A DNA stretch of 64,000 bases, taken from assembly GCF_018613315.1 (NCBI RefSeq), contig NZ_JAGGQL010000001.1, positions 1 through 64,000 of the forward strand, in the 5' to 3' direction. This document shows, piece after piece, positions 27,693 through 37,129 of the stretch (within the stretch, counting starts at the first letter, position 1; every line of letters begins with the position of its first letter). The translations under genes were made by a program, and so were the position numbers. Source of the stretch: Bacillus sp. ISL-37. GTDB lineage: Bacteria > Bacillota > Bacilli > Bacillales > Cytobacillaceae. The notes under the pieces were generated by a model. The model made no database searches, was not told the DNA's origin, and was given only the letters and a program-made list of their open reading frames with translations.

Positions 27693-27759
27693 CGAGCAAT
27701 CCCCTCCTTTTTCCGTATCATTGGCGAATCTCTATTCGCACAACTATTTCATTCGAATT

Positions 27760-28434
27760 TTACAATGGACCAGAAATACCTTGCTTACGAATCATCAAGA
27801 AGTGAGCTCCCATTAAGCCTAATAGTGCAGCAGGCAGGAAGAATACGTGGATCGCGAAGAAACGAGTCAAGGTTTGTGCACCAACGATCGTTGAATGTCC
27901 GGAAAGTAATGTTTTAATATATGGCCCAATCAATGGGACAGCTTCTGCAATCTGCAATGTAACTTTTGTTGCGAATAATGCTTTCATATCCCATGGAAGC
28001 AAGTATCCTGTCAAGCCAAGAGCCAACATTACGAAGAAAATTAAAACTCCGACAACCCAGTTCAATTCACGAGGTTTCTTATAAGCGCCCTGGAAGAACA
28101 CGCGAAGCGTATGTAAGAACATCATAACGATGACAAGGCTCGCACCCCAGTGATGCATTCCGCGGACAATTTGTCCAAACGCTACCTGGTTTTGAAGATA
28201 ATAGACAGATTCCCATGCATTCTTGATGTCCGGCACATAATACATTGTCAGGAACATTCCGGAAAGAATCTGAATCACAGTGATGAAAAACGTCAGACCG
28301 CCAAAGCAATACACGAACGCAGAAAAGTGGTGCGCCGGGTTAACGTGCTCAGGAACCTCATGGTCTGCGATATCGCGCCACAAAGGCGTAATATCTAAAC
28401 GCTCATCTACCCAATCGTAAATTTTGTTTAACAA
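27760..28434 (-). CDS. qcrB: Menaquinol:cytochrome c reductase cytochrome b subunit
   Basis: A 224-residue cytochrome b6-type protein with four transmembrane helices. His pairs on helices II and IV bind two b haems; visible segments are RGMHHWGASLVIVMMFLHTLRVF and FFAIHVFFLPAALLGLMGAHF. It transfers electrons from menaquinol. It starts 3 bases after qcrA. Confidence 0.96.
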   Translation of the reverse strand: MLNKIYDWVDERLDITPLWRDIADHEVPEHVNPAHHFSAFVYCFGGLTFFITVIQILSGMFLTMYYVPDIKNAWESVYYLQNQVAFGQIVRGMHHWGASLVIVMMFLHTLRVFFQGAYKKPRELNWVVGVLIFFVMLALGLTGYLLPWDMKALFATKVTLQIAEAVPLIGPYIKTLLSGHSTIVGAQTLTRFFAIHVFFLPAALLGLMGAHFLMIRKQGISGPL

Positions 28435-28437
28435 AGA

Positions 28438-28944
28438 TTACGCCCCCTTTCGTGGTTCGGCTTTTCCTACATAAAGGAACCCGTCTTTTTCTTTGGTTGG
28501 ATATACATCCAATGGTGCCAACGGCGGTGTGCCTTTCACGTTCATTCCATCCTTTTCGTAAAGGCCGTAATGGCAAGGACAGAAGAACATGTTCGGATTT
28601 TTCTTATCCGTATTCCAGTCTACAACACAACCAAGGTGTTTACATACTGGTGACAGGGCAACAATCTCCCCGCCTTCGTTCTTGAATACCCAAGCAGTTC
28701 CAGTTTCTTCTGATTCATACCACGCATCTTTTTGTGTGAAGCTAAAGTTTACTTTTTGCGGTTCATTTGTAATATCTGCGATCTTCAATGGAGTCGCGAT
28801 AAAATCTCCCGCATCTTCACCCTTAAGTACAGGATCAACGGCAAAACGAACCATTGGCATCAGCATCCCTGCAGCCATGAAACCGCCTACACCTGTTAGA
28901 GTATAGTTTAAGAATTGACGTCTTGAAACACGATGCTTACTCAC
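28438..28944 (-). CDS. qcrA: Menaquinol:cytochrome c reductase Rieske subunit
   Basis: A 168-residue Rieske protein. An N-terminal arginine-rich segment RRQFLNY and hydrophobic helix (about 12-32) suggest Tat-type membrane insertion. The [2Fe-2S] site is formed by CKHLGC and CPCHYG. First gene of the operon. Confidence 0.96.
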   Translation of the reverse strand: MSKHRVSRRQFLNYTLTGVGGFMAAGMLMPMVRFAVDPVLKGEDAGDFIATPLKIADITNEPQKVNFSFTQKDAWYESEETGTAWVFKNEGGEIVALSPVCKHLGCVVDWNTDKKNPNMFFCPCHYGLYEKDGMNVKGTPPLAPLDVYPTKEKDGFLYVGKAEPRKGA

Positions 28945-29100
28945 GCTATTCCCCCCTCTATTCCCAAGTTAAGTCCCCAACGGACATAATTTAAACACAT
29001 TTTAAAACTAGGACATAACCATGATATATCAATCTCATTACAAAATCAATATAATACTATGTTGAAAACATATTTCGCAGTGATAAAAATAACATCAAGA

Positions 29101-29556
29101 TTAATCCTCTTGCCATTTCTCCGTAAACAAAGATAATAGCTGTTTCACCTGGTCCTCCACGATGGCCACCTTTTGCTGCTCCTGCATATGCTCTAAAGAC
29201 AATGACGGCAGCCATAACAGGTTACCAGTTAACTCCTTCTCTTGCTGCCTCCAGCTGCTGTCAGAGGTAACATAAAACACATGCTTGAACTGCTTGTCCA
29301 ACAAAGTGTTCTCCCATTCCTTCAGGGCTTTTATGCTAGCTTCATGTCCTTTTATGTATACAAAATCAGGAAATAGGAAGATACGCCCCTTAAACTGCTT
29401 TTCAAGCTGTGTAGTAAGGATTCCTATGAATTCTGCCATCGAGGCATTTTGTTTCATGTCATCCCCGAAAGAAACTGGCAATAGCGGCACGATCGCCGTG
29501 TCAACATATTCCGCCGCTGTCTGGTACATCTCAACATCTGCTGCCACCCATCTCAT
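29101..29556 (-). CDS. ypiF: YpiF, DUF2487 family protein
   Basis: A 151-residue soluble protein beginning MRWVAADVEMYQTAAEYVDT, of the YpiF/DUF2487 family, function unknown. No catalytic motif is evident. It lies upstream of qcrA as in B. subtilis, but the tandem palindromic array separates it here from ypiB, its usual neighbour. Confidence 0.85.
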   Translation of the reverse strand: MRWVAADVEMYQTAAEYVDTAIVPLLPVSFGDDMKQNASMAEFIGILTTQLEKQFKGRIFLFPDFVYIKGHEASIKALKEWENTLLDKQFKHVFYVTSDSSWRQQEKELTGNLLWLPSLSLEHMQEQQKVAIVEDQVKQLLSLFTEKWQED

Positions 29557-29730
29557 AAAACCAACTCCATCATTCTATTAGGCCGCTGTCGTTTCTACTT
29601 AAATGAGTTACATAAGATACTCTACGACGAAAAGCCTGCTATTCACTCCATACCTATAATATCACGATTAAAACTCGTTTTCGAATGGTTTGTCAGGTTA
29701 GGACTTTTCCGCGGCTCCTCCATTGCGTTT

Positions 29731-30435
29731 TGTTTGAAGTGAGGTTTGGTTCGGACATTTCGATGGTCACTGCCTTGTGGTTTTGTCCGAAGTGAGGGTC
29801 GGTTCGGACATTTCAACGGACCTTCCCTTGTGTTTTCTCCGAAGTTGTATCAGGTTCGGACATTTCAACTGTCTCTTCCTTGTGTTTTGTCCGAAGTAGG
29901 ATTAAGTTCGGACATTTCAACAGCCTCTCCCTTGAGTTTTGTCCGAAGTAGGGTTAGGTTCGGACATTTCAACAGCCTCTCCCTTGAGTTTTGTCCGAAG
30001 TAGGGTAAGGTTCGGACATTTCAACAGCCTCTCCCTTGAGTTTTGTCTGAAGTAGGGTCAGGTTCGGACATTTCAACTGTCTCTTCCTTGAGTTTTGTCT
30101 GAAGTAGGGTCAGGTTCAGACATTTCAACCGCTCCCACCTTGAGTTTTGTCCGAAGTTGGATCAGGTTCGGACATTTTAACAGCCTCTCCCTTGAGTTTT
30201 GTCTGAAGTTGGATCAGGTTCAGACATTTCAACCGCTCCCACCTTGAGTTTTGTCCGAAGTAGGATCAGGTTCGGACATTTCAACTGTCTCTTCCCTTGT
30301 GTTTTGTCCGAAGTAGGATCAGGTTCGGACATTTCAAGGGGCCTTCTCTTGTGTTTTGTCCGAAGTGAGGGTCGGTTCGGACATTTCAACGGACCTTCCC
30401 TCTGGTTTTGTCCGAAGTAGGATCAGGTTCGGACA
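29731..30435. repeat. Tandem array of 14 palindromic 52-53 bp units
   Basis: Fourteen direct repeats; right arms begin at about 29750, 29803, 29855, 29907, 29959, 30011, 30063, 30115, 30167, 30219, 30271, 30324, 30375 and 30428. Each has an 8-base arm TGTCCGAA, an 11-base loop (typically GTAGGGTCAGG), the arm TTCGGACA, then ATTTCAAC and a C/T-rich linker of about 20 bases ending in TTTTG. Units 8 and 10 change both arms together (TGTCTGAA/TTCAGACA), keeping pairing. The 989-bp gap between ypiF and ypiB contains nothing else recognisable. Confidence 0.95.
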
Positions 30436-30515
30436 TTTTCACACCAGCCCGTTCAGTTCTTGTCCAAAAGAAAGTGATTTTGCACCAAATCAGCGACTCA
30501 AGTGCTAATACCAGG

Positions 30516-30547
30516 CAAAATAAAAAGCCTGCTATCAAAAGCAAGCT
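30516..30547 (-). terminator. Terminator after ypiB
   Basis: Minus-strand AGCTTGCT/AGCAGGCT stem (one G-U pair) overlapping the ypiB stop, followed by TTTTATTTTG. Confidence 0.65.
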
Positions 30548-31100
30548 ATAACGAATTGACTGCGCCCAATCTTTTTAATTGTTCTGTGAGATGTTCGAAG
30601 GCTTCCTGGTCCTGGCTGTCCAGCGCTTCATCGATCAAGGTAAGCAGTTTATCTTTTTGGAATTTTTGAATACTCTCCTCAAGAAATCTCTCTGCTACCA
30701 TCTTGTCACTTTCACTGATTTGGAGCTGGCCTGGAACATAAGGGTTTTCTTCCAGCACGGCCGCAAACTGGTGGGCTTTGTTTGAAGCGTGGAAATTCAA
30801 TTGGATGTAAATTTCTTCTTCCCTGTTCAAACGAATGTCGTGAAAAGACTTTTCAGCATCTGTCGTCATCACGTTTTCTTTGAAGAAGCGGAATGGTACT
30901 TCTTCCACGCAATGGGTCGACATCACTAATCCCCTTGGACAATATTGTGCATTTTCCACAAAGTGCACCTTTTCCATCAGCTGGTCATGGCTCATCAAGT
31001 AGTTAAGGATCCAAACGCATTCCCGCCTTTTAAGCTGGTAATGGTTTAAAAACCAGCGGATAAAATCCTTTTTCTCGTTGACAGATACAGGGGTTGTCAT
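30546..31100 (-). CDS. ypiB: YpiB, UPF0302 family protein
   Basis: A 184-residue soluble protein of the UPF0302/YpiB family with an N-terminal helical domain ([23 protein letters not shown]) and acidic C-terminal helices. The family has been implicated in post-translational control of membrane-lipid/LPS or cytochrome bc proteins only tentatively; treat function as unknown. Start at 31100 follows GAGGAGGG. It is 42 bases downstream of ypiA. Confidence 0.85.
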   Translation of the reverse strand: MTTPVSVNEKKDFIRWFLNHYQLKRRECVWILNYLMSHDQLMEKVHFVENAQYCPRGLVMSTHCVEEVPFRFFKENVMTTDAEKSFHDIRLNREEEIYIQLNFHASNKAHQFAAVLEENPYVPGQLQISESDKMVAERFLEESIQKFQKDKLLTLIDEALDSQDQEAFEHLTEQLKRLGAVNSL

Positions 31101-31142
31101 TTTTGAATCCCTCCTCTGCATAACTCAAATTTTTTGTTAAGG

Positions 31143-32417
31143 TTACTGATTCTCCGTCATGCGTTCCAACAATTCACGGAATTCTTCATTGCCAGGTTCT
31201 TTTTCAACTAACTTACTAAAAATTTCGGCGGCGGCGTCCATTTTTCCTTCTTCAATTAAAAAATATCCGTAGTCTGTCAAAAATTCTTTGTTGTCTTTAA
31301 AGAAAGTATATGCGAGTTGGTATTTGTTTAATGACTGTGAAAAATCTTCAATTTGCTGGTAAGCTACTGCTTCATCCCAAAGAATTTGTGGTTCCTCTTC
31401 TTCTTCGTGGATGTCAGCTGCCCGCACAAGCTCAAGTACATCTTCATAGCGTTCCTGCTTGAGCAGCAGTTTGTTCAGGACAAGGACTCCTTCCATGAAT
31501 CCTGGATCAAGAGCGATTGCCTCACGAAGCAATTTTTCTGCAGCTTCTTCATCAGGAATTTTGAGTGCTAATTTGCCACCATAAAAGTATAAATCCTTAT
31601 TGAACTCATCCTGCTCGATTCCCTGCTTCACTGCATCGAATGCCTCTTCGACCATTTCTTCTCGCTCATAAGCTTTGGCAAGATAGAGGTAAAGAGAATG
31701 GTATTCAGGATCAAGAGCTTTTAGTTCCTCAAACTTATCGATTGCTGTTTTATTATAGCCTGCCTGCAAGGCTGTAAAAGCAAAGCCGAACATTGTATTA
31801 ATTTCCAGTTTTTGCTCAAGCGCTTTTTCATAAAAATGGAGTGCCTCCTCAAACGATCCGCCTGCACTTAACGCTTCGGCCATTCGCTGGTTGATGTTCA
31901 CTCCGCCAATCTCTTCATGTGACTTAAGCACCGTTTCGTAATACTGGATGGCTTCAACCAGTTTACCCTGGGAAGCGTACAGCTCACCAAGAGCAAAATC
32001 AATGACCGGCTCATCCGGTAAAAGCCTTTTAGCTTGAAGCAGCTTCTTTTCACTCACTTCAAACAGACCTTCCATCTGGTACAGGTCAGCCAATAGAAGC
32101 AGCGCTTGAGGAAAAGAAGGGTCCTCTTCGTCAACTTTTTCAAGCGAAAGCATTGCCTCTTCCTCTTTGCCCATTTCGATCCGGGTTTCAGCGAGCAAAA
32201 CATGGAGTTCGCCCTCATCCGGATAATTCTTTAATAGACTCTCGATTAAGGCCTCCGTTTCTTCCATGAAACCAAAGCGGAATAACTCCTCTGATAGGAG
32301 GAATTTTTCTTCGTCGCTGCCATTCTCGAGAATTCTTTGATAAGCAGCCATTGCTTTTTCAAGCTGTCCATTTTCGATATAATTTGTAATTTCTTCTACT
32401 GCGACCATCTCTATCAT
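31143..32417 (-). CDS. ypiA: YpiA tetratricopeptide-repeat protein
   Basis: A 424-residue acidic protein made almost wholly of tetratricopeptide repeats, about 11-12 helical pairs with the W/LG/Y/A/F/A/P pattern (for example the repeat near PVIDFALGELYASQGKLVEA). It is likely a cytosolic interaction scaffold; no partner is known. Two nearby ATGs (32417, 32408) could start it. It precedes ypiB, as in B. subtilis. Confidence 0.88.
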   Translation of the reverse strand: MIEMVAVEEITNYIENGQLEKAMAAYQRILENGSDEEKFLLSEELFRFGFMEETEALIESLLKNYPDEGELHVLLAETRIEMGKEEEAMLSLEKVDEEDPSFPQALLLLADLYQMEGLFEVSEKKLLQAKRLLPDEPVIDFALGELYASQGKLVEAIQYYETVLKSHEEIGGVNINQRMAEALSAGGSFEEALHFYEKALEQKLEINTMFGFAFTALQAGYNKTAIDKFEELKALDPEYHSLYLYLAKAYEREEMVEEAFDAVKQGIEQDEFNKDLYFYGGKLALKIPDEEAAEKLLREAIALDPGFMEGVLVLNKLLLKQERYEDVLELVRAADIHEEEEEPQILWDEAVAYQQIEDFSQSLNKYQLAYTFFKDNKEFLTDYGYFLIEEGKMDAAAEIFSKLVEKEPGNEEFRELLERMTENQ

Positions 32418-32493
32418 CCTATCCTTACTTTAGGCTAATCTATATTTGCCAGTTTGCATACAGCTGTCTAACCAGCAATGCCTGAAGAGTTTT

Positions 32494-33399
32494 TTAGTAA
32501 TTGTCTGTAAAAAATCCTGGTGTCTTAATTATAACATTCTCTCCCTTTCCTGGCCGATAATAAACCTCGGAACCCGCGCGAATGACTTTTCCCTTGTCCA
32601 CAGTCACCGCAAGATGCTTCGATTGAAAAAACAACCCATGCTCATCACGGTATTTTGTTTCGGGGCATCGAGTATAGAGATTATAGCTGAGTTCTCCTCC
32701 ACTATGCAGATTTGATTTTTCAGGGAAGATTCCTGTCTTCTTTAAAATCGACCTTGACACGGGGCCTAGATTCACTAAGTCTTCATACACAGCGGGAACC
32801 TTCTCTTTTTTCATCAAGTCGCTCCAGACATTGAGCTGCAGCTGTCTCCCTTTTTTATGCTTACTTTCAGGAAAGATTGGAATGATTGGGCAGTTATAAG
32901 GAAACAGCGCTTCCTTGATCCATCCCCATGGCATCGTATTCAGAGTGTTCATCTCGTCGATCTCCAGAAAAACCGCTGGGACTTTCATCTTCTTACACTT
33001 CCGGATAAATCCGGGATTCAGTAACCGCGGCGGAATGCTGACCCCCAGAACAAAATCGATAGGGCTGTCTAACAAATCACATTTCGCCTGCTTAAGCTTT
33101 TCTTCGAGCTGCCGTTCAAATTGGATCTTTACTGTTGTGAATACAACAGTGCTGCCCTTTAGTATAAAATTATTCAGGTAATATTCTTTTCTCTCTTTAA
33201 AAGATTCTTTTATAGGGAGGTTCGTATCAAAGAGGACATGGGTTGGGGTCATTATATAGTTGTCAGCATCCATCCTCATGTAGTTATAACGTTCAAATTT
33301 GGACGTTGTCGATATGATTCGCTGGTCCTCCACCAGCATACTTGTATCTGTGAAAGCTTGTCCCTTCAAGAGATGGACATTATCTATAATGTAAGCCAT
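32494..33399 (-). CDS. Unrecognised protein with amidohydrolase-like N terminus
   Basis: A 301-residue soluble protein. The opening (MAYIIDNVHLLKGQAFTDTS...VEDQRIIST) resembles the small beta-sandwich of dihydroorotase/allantoinase-type amidohydrolases. The following MTPTHVLFDTNLP stands where those enzymes have PGxxDxHxH, but the metal-binding histidines are absent. The middle could form part of a TIM barrel (VVFTTVKIQ, DFVLGVSIPP, AVFLEIDEM). The C terminus again resembles the sandwich (HLAVTVDKGKVIRAGSEVYY). A non-catalytic homologue is plausible but unproven. AAAGGAGTGG precedes the ATG. It sits between aroA and ypiA. Confidence 0.75.
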   Translation of the reverse strand: MAYIIDNVHLLKGQAFTDTSMLVEDQRIISTTSKFERYNYMRMDADNYIMTPTHVLFDTNLPIKESFKERKEYYLNNFILKGSTVVFTTVKIQFERQLEEKLKQAKCDLLDSPIDFVLGVSIPPRLLNPGFIRKCKKMKVPAVFLEIDEMNTLNTMPWGWIKEALFPYNCPIIPIFPESKHKKGRQLQLNVWSDLMKKEKVPAVYEDLVNLGPVSRSILKKTGIFPEKSNLHSGGELSYNLYTRCPETKYRDEHGLFFQSKHLAVTVDKGKVIRAGSEVYYRPGKGENVIIKTPGFFTDNY

Positions 33400-33496
33400 A
33401 AAACCACTCCTTTATCGGTCTTATGACAAACTATGCAGAAATTCCGAGAATATAACGACAGCAGTCCTTTTTATAGCGAAGGCAACCTTTTTTAAA

Positions 33497-33540
33497 GGCT
33501 CTTTTCTCAAACTTTGTTGCTATTGAATACAAACAACCCT
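33497..33540 (+). repeat. Internally deleted copy (E) of the MITE-like repeat
   Basis: About 44 bases in inverted orientation. The first 31 bases match one end of copies A-D (GGCTCTTTTCTCAAACTTTG and on), and the remainder (TACAAACAACCCTTTT) matches the opposite end of copy A. About 140 internal bases are missing. It lies between the 32494 gene and aroA. Confidence 0.7.
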
Positions 33541-33551
33541 TTTAAAAGACA

Positions 33552-33582
33552 GAAGGCCATCCATTTATCATGATTGGCCTTC
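33552..33582 (-). terminator. Probable terminator after aroA
   Basis: An 8-bp stem (GAAGGCCA/TGGCCTTC) with a 15-nt loop, followed on the minus strand by TGTCTTTT; 14 bases after the aroA stop. Confidence 0.6.
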
Positions 33583-33595
33583 AGACATATATTGT

Positions 33596-34888
33596 TTATT
33601 TTCGCACCAGTGAATACAAGTCATCAAAAAAACCAGGATAAGAAACGGCGACCGCTTCACTTTGTTCAAGTGTGACATCACTTTTGCAGAGCAGGGCAGC
33701 GATGGACAGCATCATTCCAATCCGGTGGTCTCCATGTGCTGATACAATCCCGCCATCAAGGCTTTGTTTCCCCTGTATAATCATGCCATCATCTTTAGCC
33801 TCAATGTTTGCTCCAAGCTTCTTGAGTTCATTCACAACAGTATCAATTCGATTTGTTTCCTTAACCTTTAATTCCCCTGCATCCTTAATGATCGTCTTTC
33901 CCTCTGCCTGCGTTGCCAGTAAAGCAATAACCGGGATTTCATCGATTAATCGGGGAATCAGATCACCTTCGACTATTGTTCCCTTGAGTTTAGAATGCTT
34001 AATTCTTATATCCCCAGCAAGTTCAGCTGCTTCACTTTCGTATGGTTCGATAATGAAATCTGCTCCCATTGCTCTAAGCACATCGATTATTCCCGTTCTT
34101 GTCGGGTTCAAACCAACATTCCGGAGTATGATATCACTCCCAGGCACAATTGCGGCCGCCACCAGAAAAAAGGCAGCAGATGAAATGTCACCAGGTACAT
34201 TTATATGTGTACCCTTTAGCATTTGTCCGCCAGTTACCTTTACAGCATCACCATCACGCTCTACTTTGCCGCCAAACTGATTGATCATGCGCTCAGTATG
34301 ATCCCTTGTTTTCACTGGCTCAATAACGATTGTCTCACCTTCAGCCTGCAACCCGGCAAGGAGGATCGCAGACTTCACCTGCGCGCTTGCTACTGGCAGT
34401 TCATATGTAATTCCTTGTAATTTTTGGCCTTCCACGGTCAGCGGAGTGAATTCGCCATTATTCCTTCCCGTAATACTTGCACCCATTTTGCCAAGAGGAA
34501 GAGTCACTCTAGTCATCGGCCTTCTGGCAATCGAATCATCACCTTCAAGGGTTGATGTGAAAGGCAATCCCGAAAGGATTCCCATCATCAGCCTGATGGT
34601 TGTTCCAGAATTCCCGACATACAGCGTATCCTCAGGCTGACTCAACCCGTCCGTACCATTTCCGGTAACTGTAACATCGCTCCCATTCTGGACAATATCG
34701 ACACCAAGCTGACGGAAGCAGGAAATCGTGCTTAAACAGTCTTCTCCGGGCAGGAAGTTTTCGATACGGGTAATTCCATTGGCAATGGAGCCGAACATGA
34801 CTGCTCTATGCGAAATTGATTTATCGCCAGGTACTTTAACCTGACCTTCCAAAGTGTTACTATTTGTCAAAAGTGTTTTTACGGACAT
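33596..34888 (-). CDS. aroA: 3-phosphoshikimate 1-carboxyvinyltransferase (EPSP synthase)
   Basis: A 430-residue enzyme joining phosphoenolpyruvate to shikimate-3-phosphate. Signatures: [11 protein letters not shown] with catalytic Lys, [15 protein letters not shown], and the C-terminal [10 protein letters not shown]. It is called aroE in B. subtilis. Last gene of the aro-tyr-his cluster, 17 bases after tyrA. Confidence 0.97.
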   Translation of the reverse strand: MSVKTLLTNSNTLEGQVKVPGDKSISHRAVMFGSIANGITRIENFLPGEDCLSTISCFRQLGVDIVQNGSDVTVTGNGTDGLSQPEDTLYVGNSGTTIRLMMGILSGLPFTSTLEGDDSIARRPMTRVTLPLGKMGASITGRNNGEFTPLTVEGQKLQGITYELPVASAQVKSAILLAGLQAEGETIVIEPVKTRDHTERMINQFGGKVERDGDAVKVTGGQMLKGTHINVPGDISSAAFFLVAAAIVPGSDIILRNVGLNPTRTGIIDVLRAMGADFIIEPYESEAAELAGDIRIKHSKLKGTIVEGDLIPRLIDEIPVIALLATQAEGKTIIKDAGELKVKETNRIDTVVNELKKLGANIEAKDDGMIIQGKQSLDGGIVSAHGDHRIGMMLSIAALLCKSDVTLEQSEAVAVSYPGFFDDLYSLVRK

Positions 34889-34905
34889 ATTTCTGCTCCT
34901 TCAGT

Positions 34906-36012
34906 CTACTTTCCAAGAGACATATCATAGTCAGTATTTTTTCCAATGCATTCCTTGGCCCTGGCACGGTCTTCAGGTGTCTGGAAGCTGATCACCAGGA
35001 CGCCGTATATATCTTCACGAGTTTCTATGATTCTTATATTGGTTATACTGATATTTTCAACTGCCAAGTATCCCGTGATTTCAGAAATCACCCCTGGATA
35101 GTCGGGAACATCTACGAACAGGTCATAAAAACTAGGAATAGCTCCTTTGTCGCTTACAGGAAGACCATCCCGGTATTTTTTTGCCGAATCAAAGAAATCA
35201 TAGATGCTATCTCTATCATTAGTAATCAATAATTCTTTTACCCGTCCCATTTCATCCTGCCAGTCAGTTAACAGAGAAATGAGGACCTCCCGGTTTTGAA
35301 GAGAAATATCCCTCCACATTCGCGGATTACTTGATGCGATTCGTGTGATATCCCTGAACCCGCCAGCCGCCAAGCGGTTGACGAGAGGGTTACCTTCATC
35401 CGCCCTTGACGCCTGGTGGACAAGGGAAGCAGCTATGATATGCGGAAAATGGCTGACCACCCCTGTAAGATAATCATGCTCTTCGGGTGAAACATCGAGG
35501 AACTTGGCCCTCGTGCCAGAAAGCCATGCTTTTAGTCGCTCCACCGTCTCATTTCTGACCATTGTATCAGGTGTGAGAAGATAAAATGCATTTTCAAAAA
35601 GGATCTTCTTTGCTGCGGCAACACCGCTTTTATGGGAACCAGCCATTGGATGGCCGCCAATGAATGCAATCCCTTTTTCCCTCAAACTAAATGCCTTCTT
35701 TGAAATGTACCCCTTCGTACTGCCTGTGTCGGTAACAATGACTTCCTCTTTCAGTTGCAATGAAGCTAAAGATTCAATAATGCTTCCGGTGGTCAATACC
35801 GGAGTCGCTATAATGATTAAATCCGCCTTCGGAGCTTCCATTTCAATACTTCCAGCTGCCCGGTCAATGATACCCAGCATCATGGCCAGGTCCATTTGAT
35901 CTCCGTCCGCATCAAATCCGATGAGCTCTGCCCCCGGATGCTGAGATTTAATACACATCGCCAGAGAGCCGCCAATCAAACCAAGACCAATGATCAATAC
36001 GCGGCCTTCCAT
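34906..36012 (-). CDS. tyrA: Prephenate dehydrogenase with ACT domain
   Basis: A 368-residue NAD-dependent enzyme making 4-hydroxyphenylpyruvate for tyrosine. The Rossmann motif GLGLIGGSLA is at the N terminus; GGHPMAGSHKSG holds the catalytic His region. A C-terminal ACT domain (about 295-365) is the likely site of tyrosine feedback. Start at 36012 has AGGGTG about 9 bases upstream; a GTG at 36021 overlaps that site. It follows hisC. Confidence 0.95.
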   Translation of the reverse strand: MEGRVLIIGLGLIGGSLAMCIKSQHPGAELIGFDADGDQMDLAMMLGIIDRAAGSIEMEAPKADLIIIATPVLTTGSIIESLASLQLKEEVIVTDTGSTKGYISKKAFSLREKGIAFIGGHPMAGSHKSGVAAAKKILFENAFYLLTPDTMVRNETVERLKAWLSGTRAKFLDVSPEEHDYLTGVVSHFPHIIAASLVHQASRADEGNPLVNRLAAGGFRDITRIASSNPRMWRDISLQNREVLISLLTDWQDEMGRVKELLITNDRDSIYDFFDSAKKYRDGLPVSDKGAIPSFYDLFVDVPDYPGVISEITGYLAVENISITNIRIIETREDIYGVLVISFQTPEDRARAKECIGKNTDYDMSLGK

Positions 36013-36025
36013 ACGTTCCACACCC

Positions 36026-37129
36026 TTATTTAGATATTACAGTATCAACATTCAAATATTCTTTTATAATCTCAATTACACCTAGGTTTTGCTCCTTTGA
36101 GCCAATTGTAATCCTTACACATGTAGGGAATCCGAGCGCTGTACCGGAACGAACGATATATCCTCTTTCAAGCAGGAATTGAAATACCTCCTGACCGTCC
36201 CTTTTAAAGTCAATCAAGATGAAATTCCCCTGTGACGGATAATAACTCAATCCAGCGCTATCACAAAATTGGTAAAATTGCTCTAAACCAGCTTTGTTTT
36301 CTCTTTTGCATTCTTCAACAAAATCCTGGTCATCAAGTGCTGCAATGGCCGCAGCTTGTGCCAATGAGTTTACATTGAACGGCTCCCTGACAGGCTCAAG
36401 TGCTGAAATTGTGTCCTCATGGGCAATTCCATAACCAACCCTAAAGCTGGCAAGCCCATATATTTTTGAAAAAGTTCTTAGGATAATTAGGTTTTGGTAT
36501 TGCTTAAGCAATCTCAAAGAATCATGAAAATCTTCCGCGGTCACATATTCGAAGTAGGCTTCATCCAGCACGACAAGCACATGACTTGGCACACGTGCCA
36601 TAAAAGCTGTCAATTCTTCTTCGGTTATATAAACCCCCGTTGGATTATTCGGAGAGCATAACCAGACAACTGTGGTCCGATCATCAATAGAAGCAGCCAT
36701 CCCATCCAAATCATGTGCACCATTTACCAATGGGATTTCTGTTATTTCACAGCCCTCGATAACACCATTGTGTTTATACTGAGGAAATGTTGGTGCAGCC
36801 ATCACAGTTTTCGTCTCAGGTGTGAGCAGACCCCGGGCAATCATCTGGATAATTTCATCTGATCCGTTGCCAAGAATGATCTCTCCTTCTTTTACACCCA
36901 GATGGTCTGCTAGATGTGTACGAAGTTCGGTAGCATACCCATCGGGATAAACTGAAAATTTACCAGCATAGTCCACGATCTCGTTTTTTACTTTTTCTGA
37001 AGATCCAAACGGATTCTCATTTGAAGCCAATTTCACAATCTCTGATAATCCATACTGCCTTTTTACTTCGGAAATCGATTTACCAGGCTGATATGGTTTT
37101 AGCTTTAAAAGCTGCTCTTTCCATCTCAT
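36026..37129 (-). CDS. hisC: Histidinol-phosphate / aromatic aminotransferase
   Basis: A 367-residue fold-type I PLP aminotransferase that in B. subtilis serves both histidine and Phe/Tyr synthesis, explaining its place among aro genes. Landmarks: LASNENPFGSS, CSPNNPTGVYIT, LDEAYFEYV and TFSKIYGLASFRVGYG with the PLP Lys. Start at 37129 follows GAGGTGGAT by 3 bases. In B. subtilis trpA precedes hisC; here aroH does. Confidence 0.95.
   Translation of the reverse strand: MRWKEQLLKLKPYQPGKSISEVKRQYGLSEIVKLASNENPFGSSEKVKNEIVDYAGKFSVYPDGYATELRTHLADHLGVKEGEIILGNGSDEIIQMIARGLLTPETKTVMAAPTFPQYKHNGVIEGCEITEIPLVNGAHDLDGMAASIDDRTTVVWLCSPNNPTGVYITEEELTAFMARVPSHVLVVLDEAYFEYVTAEDFHDSLRLLKQYQNLIILRTFSKIYGLASFRVGYGIAHEDTISALEPVREPFNVNSLAQAAAIAALDDQDFVEECKRENKAGLEQFYQFCDSAGLSYYPSQGNFILIDFKRDGQEVFQFLLERGYIVRSGTALGFPTCVRITIGSKEQNLGVIEIIKEYLNVDTVISK

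Noticed and set aside
29746-30420. Open frames inside the tandem array (both strands, 70-85 codons)
   Set aside because: They arise from the repeat period, have no ribosome sites, and would encode only repeated SDISTxxxLSFVRS-type peptides.
29731-30435. CRISPR-like array
   Set aside because: The 'spacers' are near-identical C/T-rich linkers rather than unique sequences, the repeat is a simple palindrome, and no cas gene is nearby.
33672-34280. Long plus-strand frame (202 codons) opposite aroA
   Set aside because: It is the antisense shadow of a clear EPSP synthase and has no ribosome site or family resemblance.
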